DNA of 36,778 nt, from contig JACRKZ010000128.1 of NCBI GenBank assembly GCA_016235455.1, forward strand, positions 1-36,778, written 5' to 3'. How positions within the stretch are numbered: position 1 is the first letter of the stretch; each line of letters starts with the position of its first letter. The notes under the pieces were generated by a model, which was not told the origin of the DNA, searched no databases, and saw only the letters and a program-made list of their open reading frames with translations. The position numbers were made by a program, and so were the translations under genes. The stretch is from Armatimonadota bacterium. Lineage in GTDB: Bacteria; Armatimonadota; UBA10988. Below, piece after piece: positions 23,901 to 30,341 of the stretch.

Positions 23901-24922
23901 TCAATCGCGCGACCGGCGACGCCACGGCCGTGTTCGACGAGAAGCTGGCCGCCATCACCGCGCTCGTGCCGCAAACCGACGGCACGTTCCTGGCCGCGGG
24001 CGACGCGCCGGCGCGGGTCTACCGCCTGACACTGCCGTGCGGCGCCAACGGCAGCTACCTGTCGCCGGTGCTCGATGCCGGCGCGCGAGCCCGCTGGGGC
24101 ACGTTCGAGGTCGGTCTGGCCGAAGGTTCGGCCGGCACGGTGGCGGTCGAGGCGCGCAGCGGCGACACGCCGCGGCCCACCGACGACTGGACGCCGTGGC
24201 TGCCGGTGAACGGCAAGCCGGTCTGCGGCCCGGCCCGCTACTGGCAGTACCGCCTGTTGCTGGCCGCCGGTGACGGGCGCAGCCCATTGGTTGAATCGAC
24301 CCGGCTCGACTATGCGTTGGTCAACACCGAGCCCAAGGTAACCATCGAGTCGCCGCTGCCCGGCTCGGCCTGGAAAGGCAAGCAGGACGTGCGCTGGAAG
24401 GTGACCGACGCCGAGAACGACCCGACCGTGGCCAACGTCTACATCAAGTCCGACGGCTCGGGCGAATGGCGGCAACTGGCCGAGGGCCTGGCGCCGGGCA
24501 CCACCACCTTCTCGCTCGACCCGGTCAGCGCCAAGGTGGCCGACGGCCGCTACCGAGTGCGGGTCATCGTCGACGACCTGCCCATGAACCCCACCGACCC
24601 GCGCCAGGGCAGCGCCGTCTCGGAAGCGTTGTGGATCGACAACACGCCGCCCACCGTGCTGCTGCCGGAGCAACTGGTATCGGGTGATGCGCTGGACTTC
24701 CGCATCAACGTCAGCGACAACTGCCGGCTGGCCAGTGTGGAGGTGCGCGCCGATGGTCGGCCGTGGCGCGCGGCGGCACCGGTGGACGGGCTGATCGACT
24801 CGGCGCTGGAGATGGTCCAGGTGACCTATCGGCCGATCCCCGCGGGCAAGCACACGCTGGAGATCCGCGCGCGCGACCAGGCCGGCAACGAGACCGTGGT
24901 CAAACGCGACCTGGTGAAGTAG
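20957..24922 (+). CDS. Exported SpoIVB-like (S55) peptidase with beta-propeller and Ig-like C-terminal domains
   Basis: A 1321-residue protein starting on GTG 20957, six bases after GGAGGT. Residues 1-19 are a signal peptide. Residues about 25-125 contain the S55 motif GGMSGSPVF, putative nucleophile Ser88. A second conserved block at about 236-275 reads GTLTWRDGDRMLAFGHPML, with candidate His252. In Bacillus SpoIVB the GALGH histidine precedes the GMSGSP serine, so the order here is reversed. After a beta-rich middle and a Pro/Thr-rich linker (about 685-715), residues about 718-1025 form a propeller of short repeats (LLKLTGDKLEVAW, IIRRVDAQGKV, LLRLRGDTVTEL). Two Ig/FN3-like domains end the protein (VTIESPLPGSAWKG; DNTPPTVLLPEQ). 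It probably acts outside the membrane, perhaps as a regulated protease. The C-terminal domains may bind polymer or partner. Confidence 0.88.
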   Translation: MKLTRILLALLVVVRVQAAPPATMDAKEIQPGMTGYGLTVFHGTTIEKFNVEVIGVLPFADLDDDWIMMRITSGPVAERGSGVVGGMSGSPVFIGERLVGAVAFGYPMPRESVCFVQPIGQMMRALKFAEAPEQLAEGEVRPLERPMTVMGRTVDRVRVGSGTAAQGELVAEPMATPLAVSGLGEAGLERLGRAMAPYRLALQAAPAGRASGTVDMQPGAAVGVLLVDGDVRAAGTGTLTWRDGDRMLAFGHPMLQRGRVKMPLCGASIIDFFNGIQRSDKISVALDPCGTLEADTRWAIAGRLGAAPSMVPVHLSISDPQAGFQRQWRFSVIDDRTLGPALAFNLLGSLVDGTCGEWTKVGYEAHSVVKFAGREPLDRRRNGFVASGGSMATLAEVMSAVQIAVTAPYDDLRLEGLDLTIDVTHGDRTATMVRARFDTQQVKPGESMKLDLDLRRRADGSIRPVSMTVPIPANTPPGRYRMAVSGGAQAPALDQQLGTLPLPATSTDQLFRRIAERPADDLSLVAKLAAGSFDVGIRGRRLPGPPAHLEQLLTRGLTTDLTRARAALTTRLPLDLLVTNALTAEITVLDPLTGEAPRPVTSDGPSPDGGGGDASPSRGPAGTPVSTFVTELAQPSPDDPLAPWLASPCWLRALWGQPVSYDLATGPLPKAVPTADPATPDAKSTAGHGDTKPDTTKPPEPTPAPAPAAARAPKAWLLSSARDFAPGDTDGVALDPQGTLQLAAGHAEVARWAEPHLFAADTDRAGVTWLGGGTTGELLKLTGDKLEVAWHGDDPLVTAVCATTNGVLFATAPSGIIRRVDAQGKVTDVVDLDAAYVWQLRAARDGSVLAVTGRPSRLLRLRGDTVTELASFELEHALCLAEAPNGVLYAAGGMPGRVLRVDGASTSVVATATDAVTALAVGSDNTVYFGHGGTLSALGANGDRRQLSSFAGWRVLAILPTARGLLVSTGLRNDGRSALFSVNRATGDATAVFDEKLAAITALVPQTDGTFLAAGDAPARVYRLTLPCGANGSYLSPVLDAGARARWGTFEVGLAEGSAGTVAVEARSGDTPRPTDDWTPWLPVNGKPVCGPARYWQYRLLLAAGDGRSPLVESTRLDYALVNTEPKVTIESPLPGSAWKGKQDVRWKVTDAENDPTVANVYIKSDGSGEWRQLAEGLAPGTTTFSLDPVSAKVADGRYRVRVIVDDLPMNPTDPRQGSAVSEALWIDNTPPTVLLPEQLVSGDALDFRINVSDNCRLASVEVRADGRPWRAAAPVDGLIDSALEMVQVTYRPIPAGKHTLEIRARDQAGNETVVKRDLVK

Positions 24923-24960
24923 GCGATCCGGCCGAGGGCCAAAGGCCTGGCGTCATACCA

Positions 24961-24981
24961 GCCCAGGGCCACGCCCTGGGC
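24961..24981. terminator. Convergent-gene hairpin, possible bidirectional terminator
   Basis: A 9-bp perfect stem (24961-24969 with 24973-24981, three-base loop) lies in the 67-base gap between the stops of the S55-peptidase gene and topA. There is no T run, so factor-independent termination is uncertain. Confidence 0.55.
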
Positions 24982-24989
24982 ACGCAGGT

Positions 24990-27137
24990 CTAGCCCTCGG
25001 TCTCGCCCTCGTCCTCGGCCTGGCCCTTAGGCTTGGGCATCGGCGGCATGGTCAGGCCGGCGGCTTCCAGTTGGGCCTGGAGTTCGGGTGTCATGGCCAT
25101 GGTCTTGCGGCACTTGGGGTAGCCCGAGCAGCCCAGGAACGGGCCGCGCCGGCTGGTGCGCAACACCATGGGCTTGCTGCACTCAGCGCAGGGGATCTCG
25201 GTCTTCTGGGCGGCCGCTCGCTGCACCGGCTTACCCTGGCGGTCGAGGTTCATCAGGCCGTCGCACTCGGGATAGCGCGAGCAGCCCAGGAACGTGCCGA
25301 AGCGGCCTTGGCGCTCGAGCATCTTGGCGCCGCACTTGGGGCACTCGTGCTCGGTCTCCACGGCCTCGACCCGGACGCGCTCCATGCCCTCGTAGGCTTC
25401 CTTGATGGCCGCGTCGAATGGGGTGTAGAAGTCACCCAGCAGGGCGACCCAGTCGGCCTCGCCGCTTTCCACGTCGTCCAGATCACGCTCGAACTTGGCG
25501 GTGAAATCGACATCCATGATGAGCGGGAAATGCTTGACCAGGCTGTCGGTGACGGCCTCACCCAGCGGCGTGGGAACGAACCGGCGCGCGTCGAGCTTGA
25601 CATAGCGGCGTTCGACAATGGTGGAGAGGATGGGCGCGTAGGTACTCGGTCGGCCGATGCCGCGCTCTTCCAGCGTCTTGACCAGCGTGGCTTCACTGTA
25701 GCGCGGCGGCGGCTGGGTGAAGTGCTGGGTCGGCGTCAATTCCTTGAGGCCACAGTCGTCGCCCTTGGCCAGCTGCGGCAGGTTGCGGCCGACGTCGTCA
25801 TCGTCGTCGTCGTCGCTGCTCTCCTCGGTGGTGGCGGCCTTGGCCTTCTGGCCGGGCAGTCCGGTCAGCGCCATGTAGCCGGGGAACAGCACCTGCGTGC
25901 CGCTGGCGCGGAACAGGTGCGAACCGGCGCCGATGTCCACGGTACTGGTTTCGAGCTGGGCAGGGGCCATCTGGCTGGCCATGAAGCGCGTCCAGATGAG
26001 CCGGTAGAGCTTGCGCTCGTCGCTGTGCTCGCGGCCGGGCAGCAGGCGGTCAATCTCGTCGGGATGGCGCTCGATGTAGCTGGGCCGGATGCACTCGTGC
26101 GCTTCCTGGGCGCCGCGCACGGCTCGGCCGCGGCTGCCCTTGCCCACATACGCGTCGCCCCAGGTGGCGCTGATGTAGCCCATCGCGGCTTCGCGCGCCT
26201 CGTCGGCCACGCGGGTCGAGTCGGTACGCATGTAGGTGATCAGACCGACCGGGTCCCCACCACCAAGCGGCAGACCTTCGTAGAGTCGCTGCGCCACGTT
26301 CATCGTGCGCTTGGCGCTGAAGCCGAGCTTGGTGGACGCGTCGCGCTGCAAGGTGGAGGTGATGAGCGGCGGCTGCGCCTGGCGCTGCGCCTTGCGGGTC
26401 CCGGTGCTGACCACCTGCCAGCTCGCGTCGCGCAACTCCTCGACCAGCGCCTGGGCGGCGGCTTCGTCGGGGATGGCACCGACTTCCCACTTGGCCCCAG
26501 CGATGCGCTCCATGCGGGCCTCGAAGACCTCGTCGGCGCGGCCCTCGGGGAACAGGCGCGCGGTGATCTTCCAGTGCTCGACCGGCACGAACGCGCGGAT
26601 CTCGCGCTCACGCTCGACAATCAGCCGCACCGCCACCGACTGCACGCGGCCGGCACTGCGGGCGTTCTTGACCTTGCGCCAGAGCAGCGGGCTGAGCTTG
26701 TAGCCGACCAGGCGGTCGAGCACACGGCGCGCCTGCTGGGCGTTGACGCGGTCCATGGCCAGCTCGCGCGGATGCTCCAGGGCGCGCTCCACGGCGCTGC
26801 GGGTGATCTCGTTGAACTCGATGCGCAGCACGTTCTTGAGGCCGAGCGCTTCGTAGAGGTGCCAGGCGATGGCCTCGCCCTCGCGGTCAGGGTCGGTCGC
26901 CAGGTAGACGCGCTCGGCCGACGCAGCGGCCTTCTTGAGCTTGCGCACGACCTCGGCCTTATCAGCCATGACGGTGTAGGTGGGCGTGAAGCCGTGGTCC
27001 ACATCGACGCTCATCTGCTTGGGCGGCAGGTCGCGCACGTGGCCGAACGACGCGGCCAACTCGAAGTCGGGACCCAGGAAACCGCCAATGGTCTTGGTCT
27101 TGGCAGCAGACTCAACGATGATAAGGGACTTGGCCAT
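24990..27137 (-). CDS. topA: DNA topoisomerase I
   Basis: A 715-residue type IA topoisomerase that relaxes negative supercoils. ATG 27137 (MAKSLIIVES) is preferred; GTG 27146 adds three residues. The TOPRIM domain shows Glu9 and DPDREGEA (82-89), and the active-site Tyr302 is in LITYMRTDSTR. A run of seven Asp at about 450-460 sits in a surface loop. The C-terminus has two four-Cys zinc ribbons, CPKC...GCSRYPEC and CAEC...GCSGYPKC, then a charged tail. All core motifs are intact. It is the last gene of the minus-strand operon, 32 bases after dprA; dprA-topA adjacency is common in bacteria and supports both calls. Confidence 0.98.
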   Translation of the reverse strand: MAKSLIIVESAAKTKTIGGFLGPDFELAASFGHVRDLPPKQMSVDVDHGFTPTYTVMADKAEVVRKLKKAAASAERVYLATDPDREGEAIAWHLYEALGLKNVLRIEFNEITRSAVERALEHPRELAMDRVNAQQARRVLDRLVGYKLSPLLWRKVKNARSAGRVQSVAVRLIVEREREIRAFVPVEHWKITARLFPEGRADEVFEARMERIAGAKWEVGAIPDEAAAQALVEELRDASWQVVSTGTRKAQRQAQPPLITSTLQRDASTKLGFSAKRTMNVAQRLYEGLPLGGGDPVGLITYMRTDSTRVADEAREAAMGYISATWGDAYVGKGSRGRAVRGAQEAHECIRPSYIERHPDEIDRLLPGREHSDERKLYRLIWTRFMASQMAPAQLETSTVDIGAGSHLFRASGTQVLFPGYMALTGLPGQKAKAATTEESSDDDDDDDVGRNLPQLAKGDDCGLKELTPTQHFTQPPPRYSEATLVKTLEERGIGRPSTYAPILSTIVERRYVKLDARRFVPTPLGEAVTDSLVKHFPLIMDVDFTAKFERDLDDVESGEADWVALLGDFYTPFDAAIKEAYEGMERVRVEAVETEHECPKCGAKMLERQGRFGTFLGCSRYPECDGLMNLDRQGKPVQRAAAQKTEIPCAECSKPMVLRTSRRGPFLGCSGYPKCRKTMAMTPELQAQLEAAGLTMPPMPKPKGQAEDEGETEG

Positions 27138-27169
27138 GGTACTCACTACGACACGCGGCCAGCGAGCGC

Positions 27170-28288
27170 TCAGGTGGCGCGGACAAAGCGGTTGCCAGGC
27201 AACCGCACCACCAAGCCGGCCAGCTCCAACGTGACGAGGGCTGATTGTACCTCAGGAGTCGACAATCGCGAGCCCTCGATCACATCGTCCACACAGACCG
27301 GCGTCAGGCCCAGCGTTTCGATCACGCGTTGCTCGTCATCCGAGAGCTTGACCGCTGGCGCCGGCGCCGGCGGCGGGCCGCCAAAGTCCAGTGTGTCGCC
27401 TTCCTCGGCACGGCGCAGGTTAAGCGAGGCCAGAATGTCGTCAACGTCGCGCACAAGCCCGGCGCCATCGCGGATCAGCGCATGGCAGCCCTCCTGGCGC
27501 GCGTCGGTGATCAGGCCCGGCACCGCCAGCACCTCACGGCCCTGCTCCGTGGCCAGGCGCGCGGTGATCAGGGCGCCACTGCGCAGTGGCGCCTGCACCA
27601 CCACCACGGCGCGGCTCAGGCCGCTGATGATGCGGTTGCGCAGCGGGAAGTGCCAGGCCAACGGGCTCTCGCCCAGGCGGAACTCGCTGATCAGCCCGCC
27701 GCGCGCCGCCACCTGCTCGGCCAGCTCCACATGCGAGGCGGGGAAGATGCGGTCGACTCCCGTGCCCAGCACGCCGGCGGTGTAGCCGCCGTCGCCGGCG
27801 CGCAGCGCGCCCTTGTGGGCCGCGGAGTCGATGCCGGCCGCCAGCCCGCTGATCACGCCGATACCCAGGCCGGCCAGCTCGCGACCCAGCTGTTCGGCCA
27901 CCAGCGAGCCGTAGGCATTGACCCGCCGCGTGCCGACCAGCGCCACGCAGGGCTGGTTGAGGTCGGGCAGACGGCCGCGCACGAAGAGCAGTACCGGCGG
28001 ATCATCGATGGCGGCGAGCTGAAGCGGATAGCGCGGGTCGTCGCGCACGACCAGATCGACGTCGAGCGAGTCGAGCCGGTCCAGGTCGCGGCGCACATCC
28101 AGCCGGCCGGCGGTGCGCAGTTGGCTCTGCAGCCCATCGTCCAGACCAGCTTGGCGCCACTGCTCGCCGCTGGCCTCGAACAGCGCCTCGGGCGAGCCGA
28201 AGGAGTCCAACAAACGCGACCGGCGGCGCGCCGATACCGGCAACGCCGCCAGCCTCAACCACGCCGAGCGTGCCTCGCCGGTGGTCAC
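27170..28288 (-). CDS. dprA: DNA-processing protein DprA/Smf
   Basis: A 372-residue cytoplasmic protein that loads RecA on incoming single-stranded DNA in transformation. GTG 28288 is chosen because homology begins a few residues later and the upstream gene stops at 28296; no good ribosome site is visible, so coupling to that gene is likely. Domains: an N-terminal SAM-like helical part (about 8-60), then the Rossmann-type DprA core with VALVGTRRVNAYG, GLGIGVISGLAAGIDSAAHKGAL, GVLGTGVDRIFP, FPLRNRIISGLS and VVVVQAPLRSGALITARLA. A Pro-rich linker and a winged-helix domain (DDVIEGSRLSTPEVQSAL) close the protein. Its presence hints at competence or at least recombination functions, but no com genes are in view. 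Confidence 0.96.
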   Translation of the reverse strand: MTTGEARSAWLRLAALPVSARRRSRLLDSFGSPEALFEASGEQWRQAGLDDGLQSQLRTAGRLDVRRDLDRLDSLDVDLVVRDDPRYPLQLAAIDDPPVLLFVRGRLPDLNQPCVALVGTRRVNAYGSLVAEQLGRELAGLGIGVISGLAAGIDSAAHKGALRAGDGGYTAGVLGTGVDRIFPASHVELAEQVAARGGLISEFRLGESPLAWHFPLRNRIISGLSRAVVVVQAPLRSGALITARLATEQGREVLAVPGLITDARQEGCHALIRDGAGLVRDVDDILASLNLRRAEEGDTLDFGGPPPAPAPAVKLSDDEQRVIETLGLTPVCVDDVIEGSRLSTPEVQSALVTLELAGLVVRLPGNRFVRAT

Positions 28289-28295
28289 GACAAGA

Positions 28296-30077
28296 CTATT
28301 CGGTGCGGAAACCGCCACCGGGCATCCCGCCCGGCATGCCACCCGGCATCCCGGGGCTGCTGCCCGGCATACCCGGCATGCCCGGCATCCCGGGGCCGCC
28401 CGGCATACCCGGCTGCACGGCCGGCTGCGGGCGACGGATCGGCGGCAGATTGTTGTCGATGACCACGCTGAACGACTGCACCTGCTTGTTGCCCACGAAG
28501 TCGGGGATGACCAGGCGCACGGTGTGCTTGGCGTCGGACAGGATGTTGCCAATCAGGCCAGTGGACTGCTTGACGAGGTCGATGCGCAGCAGGTAGTTCT
28601 TGCGGTCGACGAGCACCTGGTCGGCGGGCAGCGCCACGCCGTCCAACTGAACGTTGATGCCCTCGAGGTTGATGCCGCTACCTTCGTCCATGAGGTAGGT
28701 CTGGAAGCGGAAGTACTTCTGCTTGCCGGGCAGCTTGAGGTCCTCGGCGTCCTTGGGGATGTCGGGCTTGCGCGCCGGCTTCACATCGGCCACCAGATCC
28801 TCGGCTTCCTTGACCAGCCGGGCCCGCTCGTCGTCGGTGAGCACGGAATAGGCGATGCCCTTGCCGTCGCTGGCCTCGGTGACCCACTGCGGCTCACTGA
28901 TCTTGGGCTTGGACAGGTCGAGCGCGTCGGGCCGGAAGCAGAACAGCGTGCCCTGCTGGTTCACCGCCAGCAGCGCGCCGCCACCCAGGACCGGCGAGAC
29001 GTTCACGCCGAAATGCTTGGCCTTGGGCCCGACGGTGTCCAGCGGGCTCAGCCGGCAATACCACTTGATGGCGAGGGTGTTGGCGTCGGCGCAGTACAGA
29101 TTGCCTTCGGCGGTGCCGAAGAAGATCTCCTGGTCGCCGACGATCGGTGAGCTGAGCAGCCGGGAGTCGAGTTCCAGCCGCGCGGCTTCCTTGCCGGTCT
29201 TCTGGTCGAGGGCCAGCAGCCACTCATCCTGTGTGCCCACATAGACTCGCCCGTGGGCCAACGTTGGGTTGCCCTTGTAGGACGAGGCGCGGGTCGTCTT
29301 CCACTCCTCGGTGCCCGAGCGGAACCGCACGGCGGAGACGAACTGGCGGTTGGCGGCGTAGATCAGGTCGCCCTGGACCACCGGCGGCTGGGCCGACATG
29401 CCCAGCGTCTTCTGCCATTTGAGCGCCTTCTTGCCCAGGTCGAAAGCGACCACCTTGTCGTCGAGCGTGGCGAAGGAGAGCTCCTGCACGCCGTTGCTCT
29501 CAAAGTAGGATAGCGGGCCGCGCGGCGTGACGGTGAACTGGTAGACCAGCTTGTAGTCCTTGAGGCCGACGAGGTCCAGCGAGTAGAGCGAGCCGCGGTC
29601 GGTGATCAGGTACAGCGTGTCGCCGATGATGATCGGGTCGCAGGTCAGCCCGGCGCGGAAGCCGGGGAAGTAGCCGAGCACCCGCTGGCCGGCGGGCTGA
29701 TCGGCCATGTCGAGCACATGCAACTCGCCCTTGTCGGCCATGATCAGCAGTTTGCCGCCGTGCACCATCGGGGTGACGTAGACCCGACCACGGGTCTCAT
29801 AGGGCTGCTCCCAGACGGGCGCGCCGGTCTCGATGTCCAATGCATAGACCGAACCCTTGGAGCAGAAAAACACGCGATTGCCCACCACCGCCGGCAACGA
29901 CGTCGCCGTCAGATCCTCGGCCGTGGAGAACTTCCAGTGCAGCGCCATGGGTGGCGACAGCTTCTGGGTCGTGAATCCGGTGCGGGCCATATCATAGTGT
30001 GCGACCGTCGCATCGTCGGCCATAGCCGCGGTCGTTACCACCATGGTCCCCAGCATGAGCAACCAGCGGGCTTTCAT
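28296..30077 (-). CDS. Exported PQQ-like beta-propeller repeat protein with Met-Pro-Gly tail
   Basis: A 593-residue protein. ATG 30077 follows AGGAGG on the complementary strand by five bases. A signal peptide (1-20, ending AMA) precedes a propeller with PQQ-type repeats: VYALDIETGAPVWE, LHVLDMAD, LYSLDLVGLK, VVAFDLGKKALKWQ, LLALDQKTGKEAA, LYCADANTLAIKW and LFCFRPDALDL. The ligands that bind PQQ in true quinoprotein dehydrogenases are not evident, so a scaffold or BamB-like role is as likely as an enzyme. Residues about 445-555 form a further beta domain. The C-terminus (about 562-593) is MPGGPGMPGMPG-type low complexity, similar in style to the Gly-rich tails at the left of the window. It is the first gene of the operon with dprA and topA, an odd companion for DNA-processing genes. 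Confidence 0.88.
   Translation of the reverse strand: MKARWLLMLGTMVVTTAAMADDATVAHYDMARTGFTTQKLSPPMALHWKFSTAEDLTATSLPAVVGNRVFFCSKGSVYALDIETGAPVWEQPYETRGRVYVTPMVHGGKLLIMADKGELHVLDMADQPAGQRVLGYFPGFRAGLTCDPIIIGDTLYLITDRGSLYSLDLVGLKDYKLVYQFTVTPRGPLSYFESNGVQELSFATLDDKVVAFDLGKKALKWQKTLGMSAQPPVVQGDLIYAANRQFVSAVRFRSGTEEWKTTRASSYKGNPTLAHGRVYVGTQDEWLLALDQKTGKEAARLELDSRLLSSPIVGDQEIFFGTAEGNLYCADANTLAIKWYCRLSPLDTVGPKAKHFGVNVSPVLGGGALLAVNQQGTLFCFRPDALDLSKPKISEPQWVTEASDGKGIAYSVLTDDERARLVKEAEDLVADVKPARKPDIPKDAEDLKLPGKQKYFRFQTYLMDEGSGINLEGINVQLDGVALPADQVLVDRKNYLLRIDLVKQSTGLIGNILSDAKHTVRLVIPDFVGNKQVQSFSVVIDNNLPPIRRPQPAVQPGMPGGPGMPGMPGMPGSSPGMPGGMPGGMPGGGFRTE
28317..28425 (-). repeat. 9-bp repeats encoding Met-Pro-Gly tail
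   Basis: Imperfect nine-base units (CCCGGCATG/CCCGGCATC and variants on the plus strand) encode repeated MPG/GMPG at the C-terminus of the PQQ-like protein. It is a slippage-prone low-complexity tract next to the dprA start. Confidence 0.8.
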
Positions 30078-30121
30078 CCGAACCTCCTGCCACTCCGCAC
30101 CTTCGCCACCGCACCGTGCCG

Positions 30122-30151
30122 ATTATACCGACCCTTCGATCGCCGTGTCAA
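30122..30151 (-). promoter_or_regulatory. Perfect-consensus sigma-70 promoter for the propeller-dprA-topA operon
   Basis: On the minus strand, TTGACA (plus 30146-30151) and TATAAT (plus 30122-30127) are separated by 18 bases. Both hexamers match consensus exactly, which is striking in such GC-rich DNA. The start point would be near 30115, giving a leader of about 38 bases before ATG 30077. Confidence 0.85.
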
Positions 30152-30341
30152 CGTCGCGGCAAACCGATGCTGCGCGCCGCCCTGGCGTCAGGCGCCGCGT
30201 GATGCCTGTCGCCGGGCCGCGGGCCCGGCCTTCACGCCTGTCCGGCGTTACCGGCTAGTACGGTTGCGGGACCGGCCTTGTTCCTGCGCTGGAGGAGCAC
30301 GGCGACCCTCGGCGTAACTGTCCGGTAACTTGGAGTACCCG
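30152..30341 (+). other. Upstream region of glycoside hydrolase gene with GC hairpin
   Basis: Together with the promoter, this is part of the 264-base divergent gap (30078-30341). It contains an 8-bp perfect hairpin GCCGGGCC/GGCCCGGC (30211-30218 with 30222-30229) and the ribosome site TGGAG (30331-30335). I find no clear plus-strand -35/-10 pair and no recognisable RNA element. Confidence 0.4.

Noticed and set aside
25071..27785. A 904-codon plus-strand open frame over topA
   Set aside because: topA on the minus strand has every catalytic motif; this is an antisense shadow.
28289..28552. N-terminal extension of dprA into the propeller gene
   Set aside because: The product would be Cys/Arg-rich antisense-like sequence out of frame with the Met-Pro-Gly tail; DprA homology starts after GTG 28288.
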